A stretch of DNA of 48,385 nt, from positions 1-48,385 of the forward strand of contig CAWCKM010000012.1 in NCBI GenBank assembly GCA_963796125.1, given 5' to 3'. How positions within the stretch are numbered: position 1 is the stretch's first letter; each line of letters starts with the position of its first letter. Of this stretch, positions 1 to 8,911 are shown in pieces. The notes under the pieces were generated by a model. The model searched no databases, was not told the DNA's origin, and saw nothing but the letters and a program-made list of their open reading frames with translations. The stretch is from DASPRG01 sp963796125 (lineage in GTDB: Bacteria; Nitrospirota; Thermodesulfovibrionia; Thermodesulfovibrionales; SM23-35). Both the position numbers and the translations under genes were made by a program.

Positions 1-122
1 GAAAAGATTCCTTGCCATTGCCCAAGAATCACCTTGTTTGATATGAGTGGTCTCGTCCTACAATTAATTATCAGTTGTCAAGTATCATTTCGTGTAGATT
101 TTACGTGAGGTAATTTGAACCC

Positions 123-150
123 TTGAAAAAGCATAAAGCTTCTTTATAAT
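123..150 (+). promoter_or_regulatory. Candidate sigma70-type promoter
   Basis: TTGAAA at 123-128 and a perfect TATAAT at 145-150 are separated by 16 bases. The first usable start codon (GTG at 159) lies only 8 bases after the -10 box, so a transcript from here would be leaderless or nearly so. Seen in sequence; promoter activity is inferred. Confidence 0.4.
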
Positions 151-158
151 ATTTTACT

Positions 159-1068
159 GTGAATAACGAACATACTTTTTTACCGGAGATTCCGCTGAGC
201 AGTGGTGCTGACCTTCACGGTCTGGAATACATGGATAGTGCTGACCTTGTACTTTTCATGGCTGGTAACCAGTTTATGGTTATGGATGACCTTCTTAATC
301 TCTTTCAGCAGGAATACCCGAAAATCAAAACAATTTTTTATGAAACGCTTCCTTCCGGCCTGGAACTGAAACAGATTTTTGCGGGTGGCGCCAAGTTTGG
401 CGAGAAAGAAATAAGAGTAACGCCTGATGTCTATACTGCTGTAACAGAAGACGCGATGAAGGAACTATTTCACAAAAAATATATTGATGACTACTTTATT
501 TATCTCCACAACAGAATAGTATTAATGGTTCCCGAAGGGAATTCGAAAAGCATAAAAACGGTGCACGATCTTGGCCGTGATGACGTGAGAATTTCCCAGC
601 CGGGATCAATGGAGGACATCACTCGATATATCACCGATATGTATAGAAGTGCAGGGGGTGATGCACTGGTAAAGAAGATCATGGATGATAAAAGGGCTGA
701 AGGAACTACAATCCTGACGATTGTTCATCATAGAGAGACACCCTTGAGGATGAAAAAAGGCACAGTGGATGTTGGGCCGGTCTCGGCGACAGGGGTCAGG
801 AATGCCCAGAGCGTGGGTCTTAAGGTTGAAGCTATAGAGGCTGGCGAAGGCTTGGATCAGCGGGATAAGGTGAATTACTATATAGCACAGCTAAAGAACG
901 CCCCATACCCTGAGAACGCCGAAAAAATTTCTCAATTTTATGAAGACCGCACAGGCACAGGAGATCTACAAGCAATTTGGATTTGTGCCTTCATTTTGTG
1001 TAAGAATTGTGACGGCAAGAAGAGCCACCAAAAAAGAAAGGGAACAATATGAAAACATCAATAATTAA
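159..1068 (+). CDS. ModA-like periplasmic substrate-binding protein, frameshifted near its C-terminus and lacking a signal peptide
   Basis: The protein resembles the molybdate/tungstate class of ABC-transporter solute-binding proteins (type 2 periplasmic-binding fold). The body is well conserved from about residue 25, with segments such as AGNQFMVMDDLL and VNYYIAQLKNAPYPENA. The uninterrupted frame ends at 1052 with an unlikely tail. Removing one A from the six-A run at 922-927 restores the typical ending (EKFLNF, then QEIYKQFGFVPS) and moves the stop to 1066-1068, giving about 302 residues. The start is GTG at 159 because an in-frame stop lies at 147-149. Members normally carry an export signal, yet here the protein begins directly with hydrophilic residues, so the 5' end is probably truncated or rearranged. 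No permease or ATPase genes follow. Family call is firm; substrate is not. Confidence 0.75.
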
Positions 1069-1279
1069 GCAAAAGGACGATTTTGAACTGAAAGAAGAAT
1101 ATGATTTTTCTAAAGGCATCAGGGGGAGATTTTACAGACCCAGGAAAATTTCTACTTCCATGAGACTTGATAATGACATATTGCTTTATCTTAAGAAGAT
1201 CGCCAGCGAAAAAAAGATAGGATATCAGACATTAATAAATAATATTTTGAGGGAATTTATAAAAAAAGGTAAAAATTAA
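1049..1279 (+). CDS. Orphan antitoxin-like protein (BrnA/CopG-type ribbon-helix-helix)
   Basis: A 76-residue basic protein. Its N-terminal part has the DFSKGIRGRFYRP signature typical of BrnA-like or related addiction-module antitoxins. The C-terminal half (STSMRLDNDILLYLKKIA and following) looks like a ribbon-helix-helix DNA-binding segment. ATG at 1049 follows a purine-rich AAAGGGAAC and overlaps the restored end of the upstream gene. Antitoxins of this type bind DNA and neutralise a small RNase toxin encoded next to them, but no toxin gene (BrnT, RelE or PIN) is visible on either side. It is therefore an orphan, as often found in cassette regions. The function is inferred from motif resemblance only. 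Confidence 0.6.
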   Translation: MKTSIIKQKDDFELKEEYDFSKGIRGRFYRPRKISTSMRLDNDILLYLKKIASEKKIGYQTLINNILREFIKKGKN

Positions 1280-1293
1280 ATGTGGTTCGTATA

Positions 1294-1358
1294 AAACAAA
1301 AATAGGGAGGTGTCCCCTTAGCCCTTAAACAAAAATAGGGAAGTGTCCCTTAGGCCAC
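1294..1358 (+). repeat. Two tandem copies of a 33-base repeat containing a short palindrome
   Basis: Copy 1 spans 1294-1326 and copy 2 starts at 1327. Both begin AAACAAAAATAGGGA and contain an AGGGA/TCCCT inverted repeat around GTG. They differ by a few substitutions. The unit could be a REP-like or transposon-end sequence; I cannot tell which. Confidence 0.6.
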
Positions 1359-1367
1359 AGGCCAATT

Positions 1368-1505
1368 CAGCGATATTATGATTCAGAAGGTAGACAAAAG
1401 AATTTCATTAAATACGACACAATAATTTATATAGTCATTTTCCTTTATGCTGTTTATTTAATCGGGCGGTTCATTTATTGGGCGGTAAAAACATTGAAAC
1501 GATAA
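1368..1505 (+). pseudogene. Possible 3' gene fragment with a membrane segment
   Basis: One frame stays open for about 45 codons up to TAA at 1503-1505. It encodes a charged segment followed by a hydrophobic stretch (IIYIVIFLYAVYLI) and a basic end. There is no start codon or ribosome-binding site, and the tandem repeats lie directly upstream. I read it as a 5'-truncated remnant of a small membrane protein, but it could be chance. Confidence 0.25.
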
Positions 1506-1574
1506 GAATTCTGCTATATTTACGTTATGAATCTGAAAAATACAGGGGCCGTATAATTATTGTTAGACAAAAAT

Positions 1575-2188
1575 ATGACTAAAACAACTTCAATTTTGAT
1601 AGCCCTTCTATTTTTATTGTGCGGCTGTTCGAATCATGATGTTGCACTCGGCAAATGGAAAACGAAAACTGAGAAGCATGAATTTGTCATACTTACAAAA
1701 GGATGCGCGCACACTTGGGGAAGTCAAGCCTGCACCATCCCCACCGGATAATAAGCAGGGCTGGACAAGGGTTAAAGAAGTGGGTGAGTCACCTGAGAAT
1801 ATTAAACCTAATTTAAAACCGTATTCTGTAGAGGTCATTGAATCTGGTTATGCCTTTCTGCAATCGACAAGACACACAGATAAAACTAAATCTTATGACG
1901 ACATTGAGTGGGGCTGAGAGAGTTCTGGAGAACAAGAGCAAGAGGGGAATTTATGCTTATGGTGGCTATTCTCTTTTCGATAATGACGGTTTCATTTTAA
2001 CTGCCACTGGAAATGATTGGGATAATAATGAATCTGGTGTTTATGTCAAACCTGGAGAGAAAGGCATTGCTCAAGGGCGTGGCCTTTCGCGCGTAGATGT
2101 TGCATCAAAACCATATCCTCCTTCAAGAGTAAGCAGAGGCGATTACAAATTATTTCTGCGGCATGATATCTTTGAAAGACTTGAGTGA
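1575..2188 (+). CDS. Lipoprotein of unknown function, broken by two frameshifts
   Basis: ATG at 1575 starts a classic lipoprotein signal: MTKTTSILIALLFLLCGC, with the lipobox LLCGC and an acceptor cysteine near residue 18. Three overlapping reading frames join into one protein of about 203 residues if one A is removed from the A4 run at 1697-1700 and one G from the G4 run at 1910-1913. The joined product contains a proline-rich stretch (VKPAPSPPDNKQGW) and a glycine/aspartate-rich part (GGYSLFDNDGFILTATG). I do not recognise the family. TGA at 2186-2188 is followed within 11 bases by an attC-like site, and a GTTAGAC motif (1562-1568) lies just upstream of the start. Both fit the layout of an integron gene cassette. 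Confidence 0.5.
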
Positions 2189-2198
2189 CATAAATCAT

Positions 2199-2290
2199 GC
2201 CTAACACCGCCTTCAACCAAACGACGGAGTAAGCAGGGTTTGATTTTATATATTGCTAATTGCCCGACGCTGGTTAAGGCAAGCATATAA
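2199..2290 (+). other. attC-like recombination site (candidate)
   Basis: An R''-like box GCCTAAC (2199-2205, matching RYYYAAC) is followed by CTTCAACCA (2211-2219). This pairs with TGGTTAAG (2271-2278) through 8 base pairs, leaving one bulged C at 2214. That arrangement is the L''/L' feature of integron attC sites. The site starts 11 bases after one gene's stop and ends shortly before the next gene's ribosome-binding site. The expected R' box (GTTRRRY) is not recognisable at about 2285-2291, so the site is degenerate or the resemblance is accidental. Confidence 0.35.
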
Positions 2291-2305
2291 ATAGAATAAG
2301 GAGTT

Positions 2306-2928
2306 ATGATGGCGGAACTTACAGCAAACTTCAAATATATTTTTCTGGATGTGATAAAGTTTACAAAAAGAAGTGTAAAGCATTTCAGTCCGAGGTTATA
2401 AACCAGCTAAACAAAATTATAAAAGAGTCTGTCCAAAACCATAAGCTTCTAATAGATAATATTATTTATATATCAACTGGAGATGGCATTTGCTTAGCCA
2501 TGAGGGGAGAGTTGCCTTTTGATATTCATATGCTTATATCCCTTGATATTTTAGCCAAGATTGCAAGTTACAATGAGAATCAAAGCGACGAAAGGCGGCG
2601 GTTTGGTGTAAGAATAGGAATTAATGAAAATGTTGATAATATAATCGAAGACATTAATGGAAGAACCAATATAGCAGGATCGGGGATAAATTTTGCAAGT
2701 AGAATCATGGATAATGCTGATGAAGGTCAAGAAATCTTTGTTAGTGGGACAGTATATGATGTTTTAAATGCTCGCGAAAAATATATGGATTCATTCAGAA
2801 GTTATAATGCTACGATTAAACACGGTCTTACAACTCCTGTTCATCAGTATATTAAAAAAGACCATATAGGATTAAATACAAATGTCCCCGTCAAGCCTAT
2901 CAAGCAAGAAAGTTATATATACGCTTAG
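2306..2928 (+). CDS. Class III nucleotidyl cyclase-like protein, one frameshift
   Basis: ATG at 2306 follows a good AGGAG (2298-2302). The frame breaks after about 24 codons. Adding one A to the AAA run near 2377-2379 joins it to the long frame ending at 2928, giving about 207 residues. Visible cyclase features are a first metal-binding aspartate in IFLDVIKFTK, the second in STGDGICLA, the RIGINENV segment, and GSGINFASRI with the N-x3-R pair used in catalysis. These residues suggest a potentially active adenylate or guanylate cyclase domain. There is no attached sensor domain, only a short C-terminal tail. It lies directly after the attC-like site. Substrate and activity are unknown. Confidence 0.65.
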
Positions 2929-2946
2929 TAAACAATAGGCTTATTT

Positions 2947-3349
2947 CTTTGCCCACGCCATCATTAACAAAGAGTTACTTATCAGAAAAGCAGGGAAAGA
3001 TTCTCTGAATTTTTATACTCCTGTTATTTTGCTTTGGTTTCTTGCCCATGATTCAGAGGAGATGGCCACATGCAAAGAATTTGATTCTGTATTTCTAAAA
3101 CAGCCCGGTAGAGGCAAGTTTTCAATCGAGGAACAATTTGATGTAATTGAAAAAACAGAACCGTCTATTTTGATGGACTTTGCTCAAACCATAGTAAATA
3201 ATCATCTTGGCCTATATCATGGAGAATCCTTTGAAGAAGACAAATATGGGGTGAAATGTTGGTTTATAATCAATAAAGATGGACAAATCAAACTGAAAAA
3301 AGAGCACCCTGATATATGGCAAGAATTTCATTTAGATGACTATGTATGA
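2947..3349 (+). CDS. Hypothetical protein, start unclear
   Basis: The frame is open from about 2947 to the TGA at 3347-3349. The first in-frame conventional start is TTG at 3029, giving 106 residues, but coding-like sequence (AYFFAHAIINKELLIRKAG) continues upstream without a start. A frameshift or truncation at the 5' end is therefore likely. The product is acidic and soluble apart from one hydrophobic patch (PVILLWFLAH). I do not recognise the family. It follows the cyclase-like gene on the same strand. Confidence 0.4.
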
Positions 3350-3483
3350 CTTCTTTTCTTTCAGGAAGGATACACATTTACCTGTAGTTAAAGATTTAAC
3401 ATTACAAACATGTTGGGTCTTTCTAATTTCAAGTTCATCTGTTATCAACACTGGTTGAGTGCATATTCTTTGTTAGTGAAAAT

Positions 3484-3969
3484 ATGAACAAAATAAAATC
3501 TTTTTTCATCGGAGCACTCAAAATTGCTGTCGCAATCATGTTGGCTATTGCGCTCCTTTCAATAATCGGATGGGGTATTTATTCCTATAAGCAGAAACGT
3601 GAAATGGTTAAAAATGAACCACTTAGAAAACCACGCATTTGGCCATCCATCACAGTGCCCTCATTGGACAACTCCACATTTAAGCTTTCCACGACATGGC
3701 GTGATGGCGAATTGGCCTATCAGTTTAAAATGTCCGGTTTCCCTAAGGAGCTTGAAAATTCCTTTCGGCGTGGTATCCCTCACTTCACACTCACATTTCT
3801 CGATGAAAATGGGTTTAAGCTCTATGAACATATAATTGTAAGTAGTGATATCGTAAGAATGGTTGATGATAAAGGGAAAGGCATCGGAGTGCAGTCAAAG
3901 GGTCAAATATATGTTAATGCTGATACTTATCGCGATACCCAATCTTGGGAGGTAACGTGGTCATTTTAG
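3484..3969 (+). CDS. Hypothetical membrane-anchored protein
   Basis: A 161-residue protein with a short basic N-terminus and one transmembrane helix at about residues 9-33 (IAVAIMLAIALLSIIGWGIY). A polar domain of about 125 residues follows, predicted to face the periplasm. That domain is rich in alternating hydrophobic residues, suggesting a beta structure. ATG at 3484 has only a weak upstream ribosome-binding site. The frame is intact, unlike its neighbours. No family recognised. Confidence 0.6.
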   Translation: MNKIKSFFIGALKIAVAIMLAIALLSIIGWGIYSYKQKREMVKNEPLRKPRIWPSITVPSLDNSTFKLSTTWRDGELAYQFKMSGFPKELENSFRRGIPHFTLTFLDENGFKLYEHIIVSSDIVRMVDDKGKGIGVQSKGQIYVNADTYRDTQSWEVTWSF

Positions 3970-4134
3970 AGGTCTTATTTTTTCCCATCTTGCCACAAAT
4001 AGTGAGAAGTTCAGCATCGTTCTTCCGCTCATGCCTAAGTATTTTACGCCTCTTTGCTCTTTCCTCTCGAAAAAAGTCAGAGAGACACTTCCCAGATTAT
4101 CAATAAATAAAACTCTCATATCGATAGGTGCTTG

Positions 4135-5244
4135 CTATTCAAATTTTATAACTACAATTTCGGGGATGTTGCCGACGCGCATGGGTGGGCCCCAGGTGCC
4201 AACGCCGCTTGAAGTGTAAATTTGCAAATCTCCGAATTTCTTAAAGCCGTAATCATAACCATGATACACAAGTCCGGTGATGAAATTGATCGGAAATATT
4301 TGTCCTTTGTGAGTATGGCCGGAAAGTTGTAGAGTAATCCCTTTTTTATGAGCTATGTCTAAATTAGTTGGAGAATGTTTCAACAAAATGGTGGGCAAGT
4401 TTGGATTGATTTTAATACCATTGAGAATCATCTCATATTTTTGCCTGTTCTGTGAATCCCTGTAATCAACTCCAATTATTTGGAGTCCTTTCAGGTTTAC
4501 CATTTCGTTGTTTAATACTGTAATCCCCGCCTGCCTCACCGCCTCTAAGTATTGAACATGGTCAAAAAATTCTTCATGGTTTCCGGTAATAAAATAAACA
4601 CCTTCTGGAGCAGATATTCTGGAGAACGGTTCCATAAAACCATTTAGGTCAACCGTTCCACCATCAAATAAATCTCCGCCGATAAAAACCAGATCGGGCT
4701 TCAACTGTTGAATTCTATTGGCAATATCTTTGGCAAACCCGTATCTTCTCACTGCACCCAAATGAATATCGCTTATCCATACCGCAGTTTTGCCGCGCCA
4801 ATAATCCGGTAAGTCATGGAGTTTGATAGTCATGTTGGTGATGCGCGTGGTTCTGGCATTAACAATTCCGTATATGCCGACTACTATTGCAAAGCCAAAC
4901 AGTATGCAGGCTAAGAATTTGCGGTCCGGAGAAAAAGAAAGTGTTCGAACTGCGATATATATTATCCAGGAAGAAAGAGATGCCAAAACAAAGAAATTTA
5001 AAAATCCCAGCCATGAAGCAGCTAATACATAAACTATTCTGACCGGAACATTGGGATAACGAAAGACCAGAAAAGAAGTTGAAACAAGGCTTATAGAAAA
5101 GAGAAATAGAACTATTTTCAAGGGCAGCGTAACGCTTGGACTTGTCAGAGCGAGGAAGGAAACTACAGTTCTATATAAAAACCAATGTGCCAGAAAGAGT
5201 ATTGACTGAACAATAGCGATAAAAATGATGAATTGATAAGCCAT
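4135..5244 (-). CDS. Membrane-anchored calcineurin-like metallophosphoesterase
   Basis: A 369-residue protein. The first ~130 residues hold about four hydrophobic helices. The C-terminal part is a metallophosphoesterase domain with all the metal-binding motifs in order: SDIHLG, GGDLFDGG, GNHEEF, LLKHSP and SGHTHKGQ. This architecture matches the YkuE/YaeI-like group of integral-membrane phosphoesterases, some of which act on lipid A precursors or other phosphodiesters; the substrate here is unknown. The gene is intact and on the opposite strand to its neighbours, so it is a separate unit. It faces the NAD(P)-binding protein gene across an 85-base divergent gap. Confidence 0.85.
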   Translation of the reverse strand: MAYQFIIFIAIVQSILFLAHWFLYRTVVSFLALTSPSVTLPLKIVLFLFSISLVSTSFLVFRYPNVPVRIVYVLAASWLGFLNFFVLASLSSWIIYIAVRTLSFSPDRKFLACILFGFAIVVGIYGIVNARTTRITNMTIKLHDLPDYWRGKTAVWISDIHLGAVRRYGFAKDIANRIQQLKPDLVFIGGDLFDGGTVDLNGFMEPFSRISAPEGVYFITGNHEEFFDHVQYLEAVRQAGITVLNNEMVNLKGLQIIGVDYRDSQNRQKYEMILNGIKINPNLPTILLKHSPTNLDIAHKKGITLQLSGHTHKGQIFPINFITGLVYHGYDYGFKKFGDLQIYTSSGVGTWGPPMRVGNIPEIVVIKFE

Positions 5245-5329
5245 AGTAACTTATGAATTATACTATTTTATGTTTCAATCTCAATCAAATTTGGATAAAA
5301 TTTAGGAAACCTTAAATAAGGGGAAATAT

Positions 5330-6235
5330 ATGAATATTGCAATCTTAGGAGCGCCGGGATGTGTTGGACGGCATCTTATCAAGAAGCTTCTTGAATTTCC
5401 GCACTATGAAGTCATAGCCTCATATCGCAAGAAACAGGATGCGGAAACTCTCCGACATGATCGTCTTGAGTGGAGACAGGTAGACTTAAAAGACCTATCG
5501 AGCACAGAGAATTTTCTCCAGGGCGCTGATGTCTTGATCTATCTTATTCATTCACTTGGAGCAAAAGATTTTGAACAACTCGATGTACAATTGGCGCACT
5601 CAGCAGGCCGTGCAGCTCAAAAGATCGGGATTAAGAAAATCATTTATCTCGGTGGTATTATTCCGGTAAGCCAACAGGCATCACCTCATCTAACAAGCAG
5701 GATGAAGACAGGAGAGGCACTTGCGTCATATGGGATACCTGTTGGGGAAGTGAGAGCAAGCATCCTTTTGGCTACCTGCAGTGCGTCTTATCTTATTGTG
5801 TACTATCTTGCAAAGCGTCTTCCCGTAATGATTACTCCAAGGTGGCTTAACTCTCTATGCGCACCTATTGCACTGGAAGATGCGGCAAGTGTTCTTGCAG
5901 GATTGATTTCAAAGCCTGTTCAAGGGCACGAGATTTTTGAAATAGGGTCTGACATTGTCAGGTATCGTGACCTCCTTGCCCGCTGCGGAAAAGCAGTACG
6001 AGGGATTAAAAATATCATTATCCCTGTTCCCCTCTTTGCCATACATTTGTCTGCCCTCTGGATTCAATTGATCACAGGGGTTCCCAATAGCGTTGGAACT
6101 GCACTTGCAGAAGGTCTGAGGAGTAATACAGTACCTTCGCACAATCGCTTCAGAGAAGTTACCGGAAGAGATCCGCTTCCTCTTGAAGCGGTGCTCAAAA
6201 GACTTGCTGAGGAAATGAAAGCAAAAAAGAGATGA
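5330..6235 (+). CDS. NAD(P)-binding atypical short-chain dehydrogenase-like protein
   Basis: 301 residues with an N-terminal Rossmann fold marked by the dinucleotide motif GAPGCVGRHL. Typical strand-helix features of NmrA/complex-I-assembly-type extended SDRs follow, such as DVLIYLIHSLGA and KIIYLGGI. ATG at 5330 has AAGGGG about 8 bases upstream. It overlaps the next gene by 4 bases (ATGA), so the two are translationally coupled. Such proteins act as redox-sensing regulators or as reductases or epimerases of bound substrates; the specific role cannot be read from the sequence. Confidence 0.75.
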   Translation: MNIAILGAPGCVGRHLIKKLLEFPHYEVIASYRKKQDAETLRHDRLEWRQVDLKDLSSTENFLQGADVLIYLIHSLGAKDFEQLDVQLAHSAGRAAQKIGIKKIIYLGGIIPVSQQASPHLTSRMKTGEALASYGIPVGEVRASILLATCSASYLIVYYLAKRLPVMITPRWLNSLCAPIALEDAASVLAGLISKPVQGHEIFEIGSDIVRYRDLLARCGKAVRGIKNIIIPVPLFAIHLSALWIQLITGVPNSVGTALAEGLRSNTVPSHNRFREVTGRDPLPLEAVLKRLAEEMKAKKR

Positions 6236-7188
6236 GCAATATGGGAAAAATTAAAATCGGGATAAGTTCCTGTCTTCTCGGAGAGAAAGTCCGCTATGAT
6301 GCAGGGCATAAACTTGATCGGTACATAACAGATACACTCGGGCAGTATTTTGAGTGGGTGCCTGTTTGCCCGGAAGTAGAATATGGACTTCCTGTTCCCA
6401 GAGAGCCTATGCGGTTAGTAGGTGATCCGGATTCCCCGCGGCTTATAACTATCCGCACGGGAATTGACCACACAGAAGGCATGCTCAAATGGGCAGAGGG
6501 AAAACTCAAAGAGCTTGAGAAAGAAGAACTCTGCGGGTTCATATTTAAAAGCAGATCTCCCAGTTCAGGCATAGGAGGCGTAAAAGTCTATACTTTATCC
6601 GGAATGCCGAGTCAGAGAGGCGTCGGCTTATTTGGGAGGGCCTTTATGAACAAATTCCCTGTCATCCCTGTTATCGATGATGGCAGGCTTCATGATCCGG
6701 GTTTGCGGGAGAACTTTATCGAGAGGGTCTTTGTATATAAGAGATGGCAGGAATTTATAAAGAAAGGTGGTCTCATCAGGGATCTGGTTGCATTTCACAC
6801 CGAGCACAAGCTTCTCATTCTCTCGCATAGTCCCAGGCATTTTAGTGTCCTTGGTCAACTAATTGCAAAACCGAAACAAAACAAACCTGAAGACCTCAAT
6901 GCTGAATATGTAAACCTCCTGATGGAATGCCTGAGATTGGTCGCTACTGTCAAAAAGAATACAAACGTTTTACAACATATTGTTGGCTACTTTAAAAATC
7001 AGCTATCTTCTGATGACAAAAAGGAATTGCTTGAAGTTATTGAGAATTATCATAAGGGATATATTCCTCTTATCGTTCCCATAGTCTTGGTCAAGCATTA
7101 TGTCCGGAAGTTCGATGAGCCGTATCTGCAAAAACAGTATTATCTCAATCCGCATCCCCTGGAGTTGATGCTCAGAAACCATGCGTGA
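6232..7188 (+). CDS. DUF523 and DUF1722 domain protein (YbgA-like)
   Basis: 318 residues. Residues about 5-150 form a DUF523 domain: an ISSCLLGEKVRYDAGHK start, VCPEVEYGLPVPREPMRL, and KSRSPSSG. Residues about 195-310 form a DUF1722 (YbgA) domain. The fused form is common in bacteria and is often found near photolyase or redox genes; its biochemical role is unsettled. The conserved cysteines in SSCLLG and VCPEVE are present. The start overlaps the upstream SDR gene by 4 bases. The gene is intact. Confidence 0.85.
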   Translation: MSNMGKIKIGISSCLLGEKVRYDAGHKLDRYITDTLGQYFEWVPVCPEVEYGLPVPREPMRLVGDPDSPRLITIRTGIDHTEGMLKWAEGKLKELEKEELCGFIFKSRSPSSGIGGVKVYTLSGMPSQRGVGLFGRAFMNKFPVIPVIDDGRLHDPGLRENFIERVFVYKRWQEFIKKGGLIRDLVAFHTEHKLLILSHSPRHFSVLGQLIAKPKQNKPEDLNAEYVNLLMECLRLVATVKKNTNVLQHIVGYFKNQLSSDDKKELLEVIENYHKGYIPLIVPIVLVKHYVRKFDEPYLQKQYYLNPHPLELMLRNHA

Positions 7189-7259
7189 GGAGAAAGATAT
7201 ATTTTTGGCGATATCTGCATACTTAATGCATGTAGATAAAGGATAAGGAGGCATTGACA

Positions 7260-7639
7260 ATGGACGAAAAGAACAAAGTGATTGTTACTTCTGCAGACAC
7301 TCTACCAAAGAAACCTGTGCAGGCAGGTTCAGGTATTCCTTCGATGCAGATTCTTATCGGATCTGCTGATGCCCCAAACTTCGCAATGAGGCGCTTCATT
7401 ATGCGGACGGTATGCCAAACCACACAAATTGTGTAGAACACGAGCAGTTTGTACTCAGGGGAAAGGCCAAAGTTGGAATCGGAGAGGTTGTCTACGCGGT
7501 GAAAAGCGGTGACATTGTGTTTATACCCAGGGGCATTCCCCATTGGTATAGAGCAGAAGGGGATGAACCTTTTGAGTTCCTCTGTGTCGTTCCCAATATA
7601 CCTGATCATATCGAAATTCTTGAGAAGGGTAAATCATAG
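7260..7639 (+). CDS. Small cupin-domain protein, one frameshift
   Basis: ATG at 7260 follows AAGGAGG (7245-7251) with ideal spacing. The first frame (MDEKNKVIVTSADTLPKKP and onward) runs into a premature stop at 7436. The second frame carries the rest of a single cupin barrel: the metal-binding pattern MPNHTNCVEHEQFVLRG, then IPRGIPHWYRA and FEFLCVVPN. One lost base near 7403 (probably a G in ATGGCGG) restores a protein of about 126 residues. Note that asparagine replaces the usual second histidine in HTN. Single-domain cupins bind metals and can be dioxygenases, isomerases or sensors. It precedes the molybdoenzyme gene. Confidence 0.7.
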
Positions 7640-7715
7640 AGGCTGAACTTATCTTTTGGAGTGTAATGACACTGTCCGATGATTGTTTTTTCTTTTAACA
7701 GAATGGGAGGCTACC

Positions 7716-8785
7716 ATGAAAAATTGCTGTACCAGAAGGGATTTCTTCAGGATGATGGGCTTAGGAACGTTAGGTCTTGGCTTCGGTGTTTCCATCTATG
7801 ACAGCATATATCAGTATGCCGAAGCCGAAAGCGAGATGACCACCCATCAACTCCTCATGAAAGGAACAGTAAATTTCAAAGGTTTCATGGCAAAGGAGAT
7901 CACCCCGAATGATGAATTCTATATTACTACCTATTCGGATAAGGTACCTGACATAACTACGAAGCATTCAGGTTGCGCATAGAAGGACTCGTAAAGAATC
8001 CTTCTGTGCTCAGCATGAGTGATCTTGAAAAGATGAAGGATAAAACCGGGTTTGTTACCCTTGAATGCATTGGCAATCCAGTAGGAGGTGATTCTATCGG
8101 TAATGCACTCTGGGAGGGTGTGACCCTCAGAAAGGTTCTGGATAGAGCGTTGCCAAAGGAAGGAATCGTAAAGGCTGCCTTTTATGCAGAAGAGGGTTAC
8201 ACAGACAGTATACCTTATACATTGGCACGTTCTCAGATGACGTCTTCCTTGCTTTCAGGATGAACGGAGAACCTTTACCGAAGCAACATGGTTATCCATT
8301 CAGGGTTATAGTCCCGGGTATTTACGGAATGAAGCATGTCAAATGGCTTTCGAAGATTGAACTTGTCAATTACAATTTCAAGGGATACTGGGAGAAAAGG
8401 GGATGGTCTGATGATGCAATAATTCCTATCAAATCTCAGATTCTCATGCCTATGGAAGGAAAGAAGATACCGATCGGCAACTATGTCATCGGAGGAATTG
8501 CGTTTGCAGGGAGATATGGCATAAGCAGAGTACAGATTTCACTCGACAATAAAAAAACCTGGAAGGAAGCGGAAATTAAAAAGCCACTCTCAGAGTGGTC
8601 ATGGGCGCTCTGGAGATATGACTGGACGCCGTCGAAAGAAGGAGATTATACGATAACTGTTCGTGGGATTGACCGTTCCGGGAAAATGCAGGAATCCCCA
8701 TCCCTTTTTGGAAAGCTATTGGGGATCTTTTCCTGACGGCGCAAAGGGACTTCATTCAGTGAATGTAAAAGTGACAGGAAAATAA
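7716..8785 (+). CDS. Sulfite-oxidase-like molybdopterin oxidoreductase, Tat-exported, three frameshifts
   Basis: The true start is ATG at 7716, preceded by GGGAGG. The N-terminus has a twin-arginine signal (TRRDFFRMMGLG). The protein is split over three frames. Restoring one base near 7964 and one near 8236, and removing one G from the G4 run at 8721-8724, gives a continuous product of about 356 residues ending at TAA 8783-8785. It then shows the oxidoreductase molybdopterin-binding domain with the Mo-ligand cysteine in LECIGNP, the PFRVIVPGIYGMKHVKWL segment, and a C-terminal Mo-co dimerisation-type domain (GGIAFAGRYGISRVQIS and onward). It would act in the periplasm on a sulfite-like or S/N-oxide substrate, which cannot be told from the sequence. 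Confidence 0.75.
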
Positions 8786-8911
8786 GGTTGAATTTACAGG
8801 TTGTGCGCTCTAACAATTCTTAGGCTTTTTTCCGGTTACAACAAAGAAACTGCCAGCTTTTTATAAATCAAAGAAATCTGAAAATATAATGTTTAAATAA
8901 GGAGGACCGAT

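Noticed and set aside
1..122. Partial gene at the left edge
   Set aside because: No frame shows convincing coding sequence and stops occur in all frames that could be read.
3380..3483. Second attC-like site before the gene at 3484 (ATTTAAC and GTTAGTG boxes)
   Set aside because: The boxes are not complementary and no inner stem with an extra base could be found.
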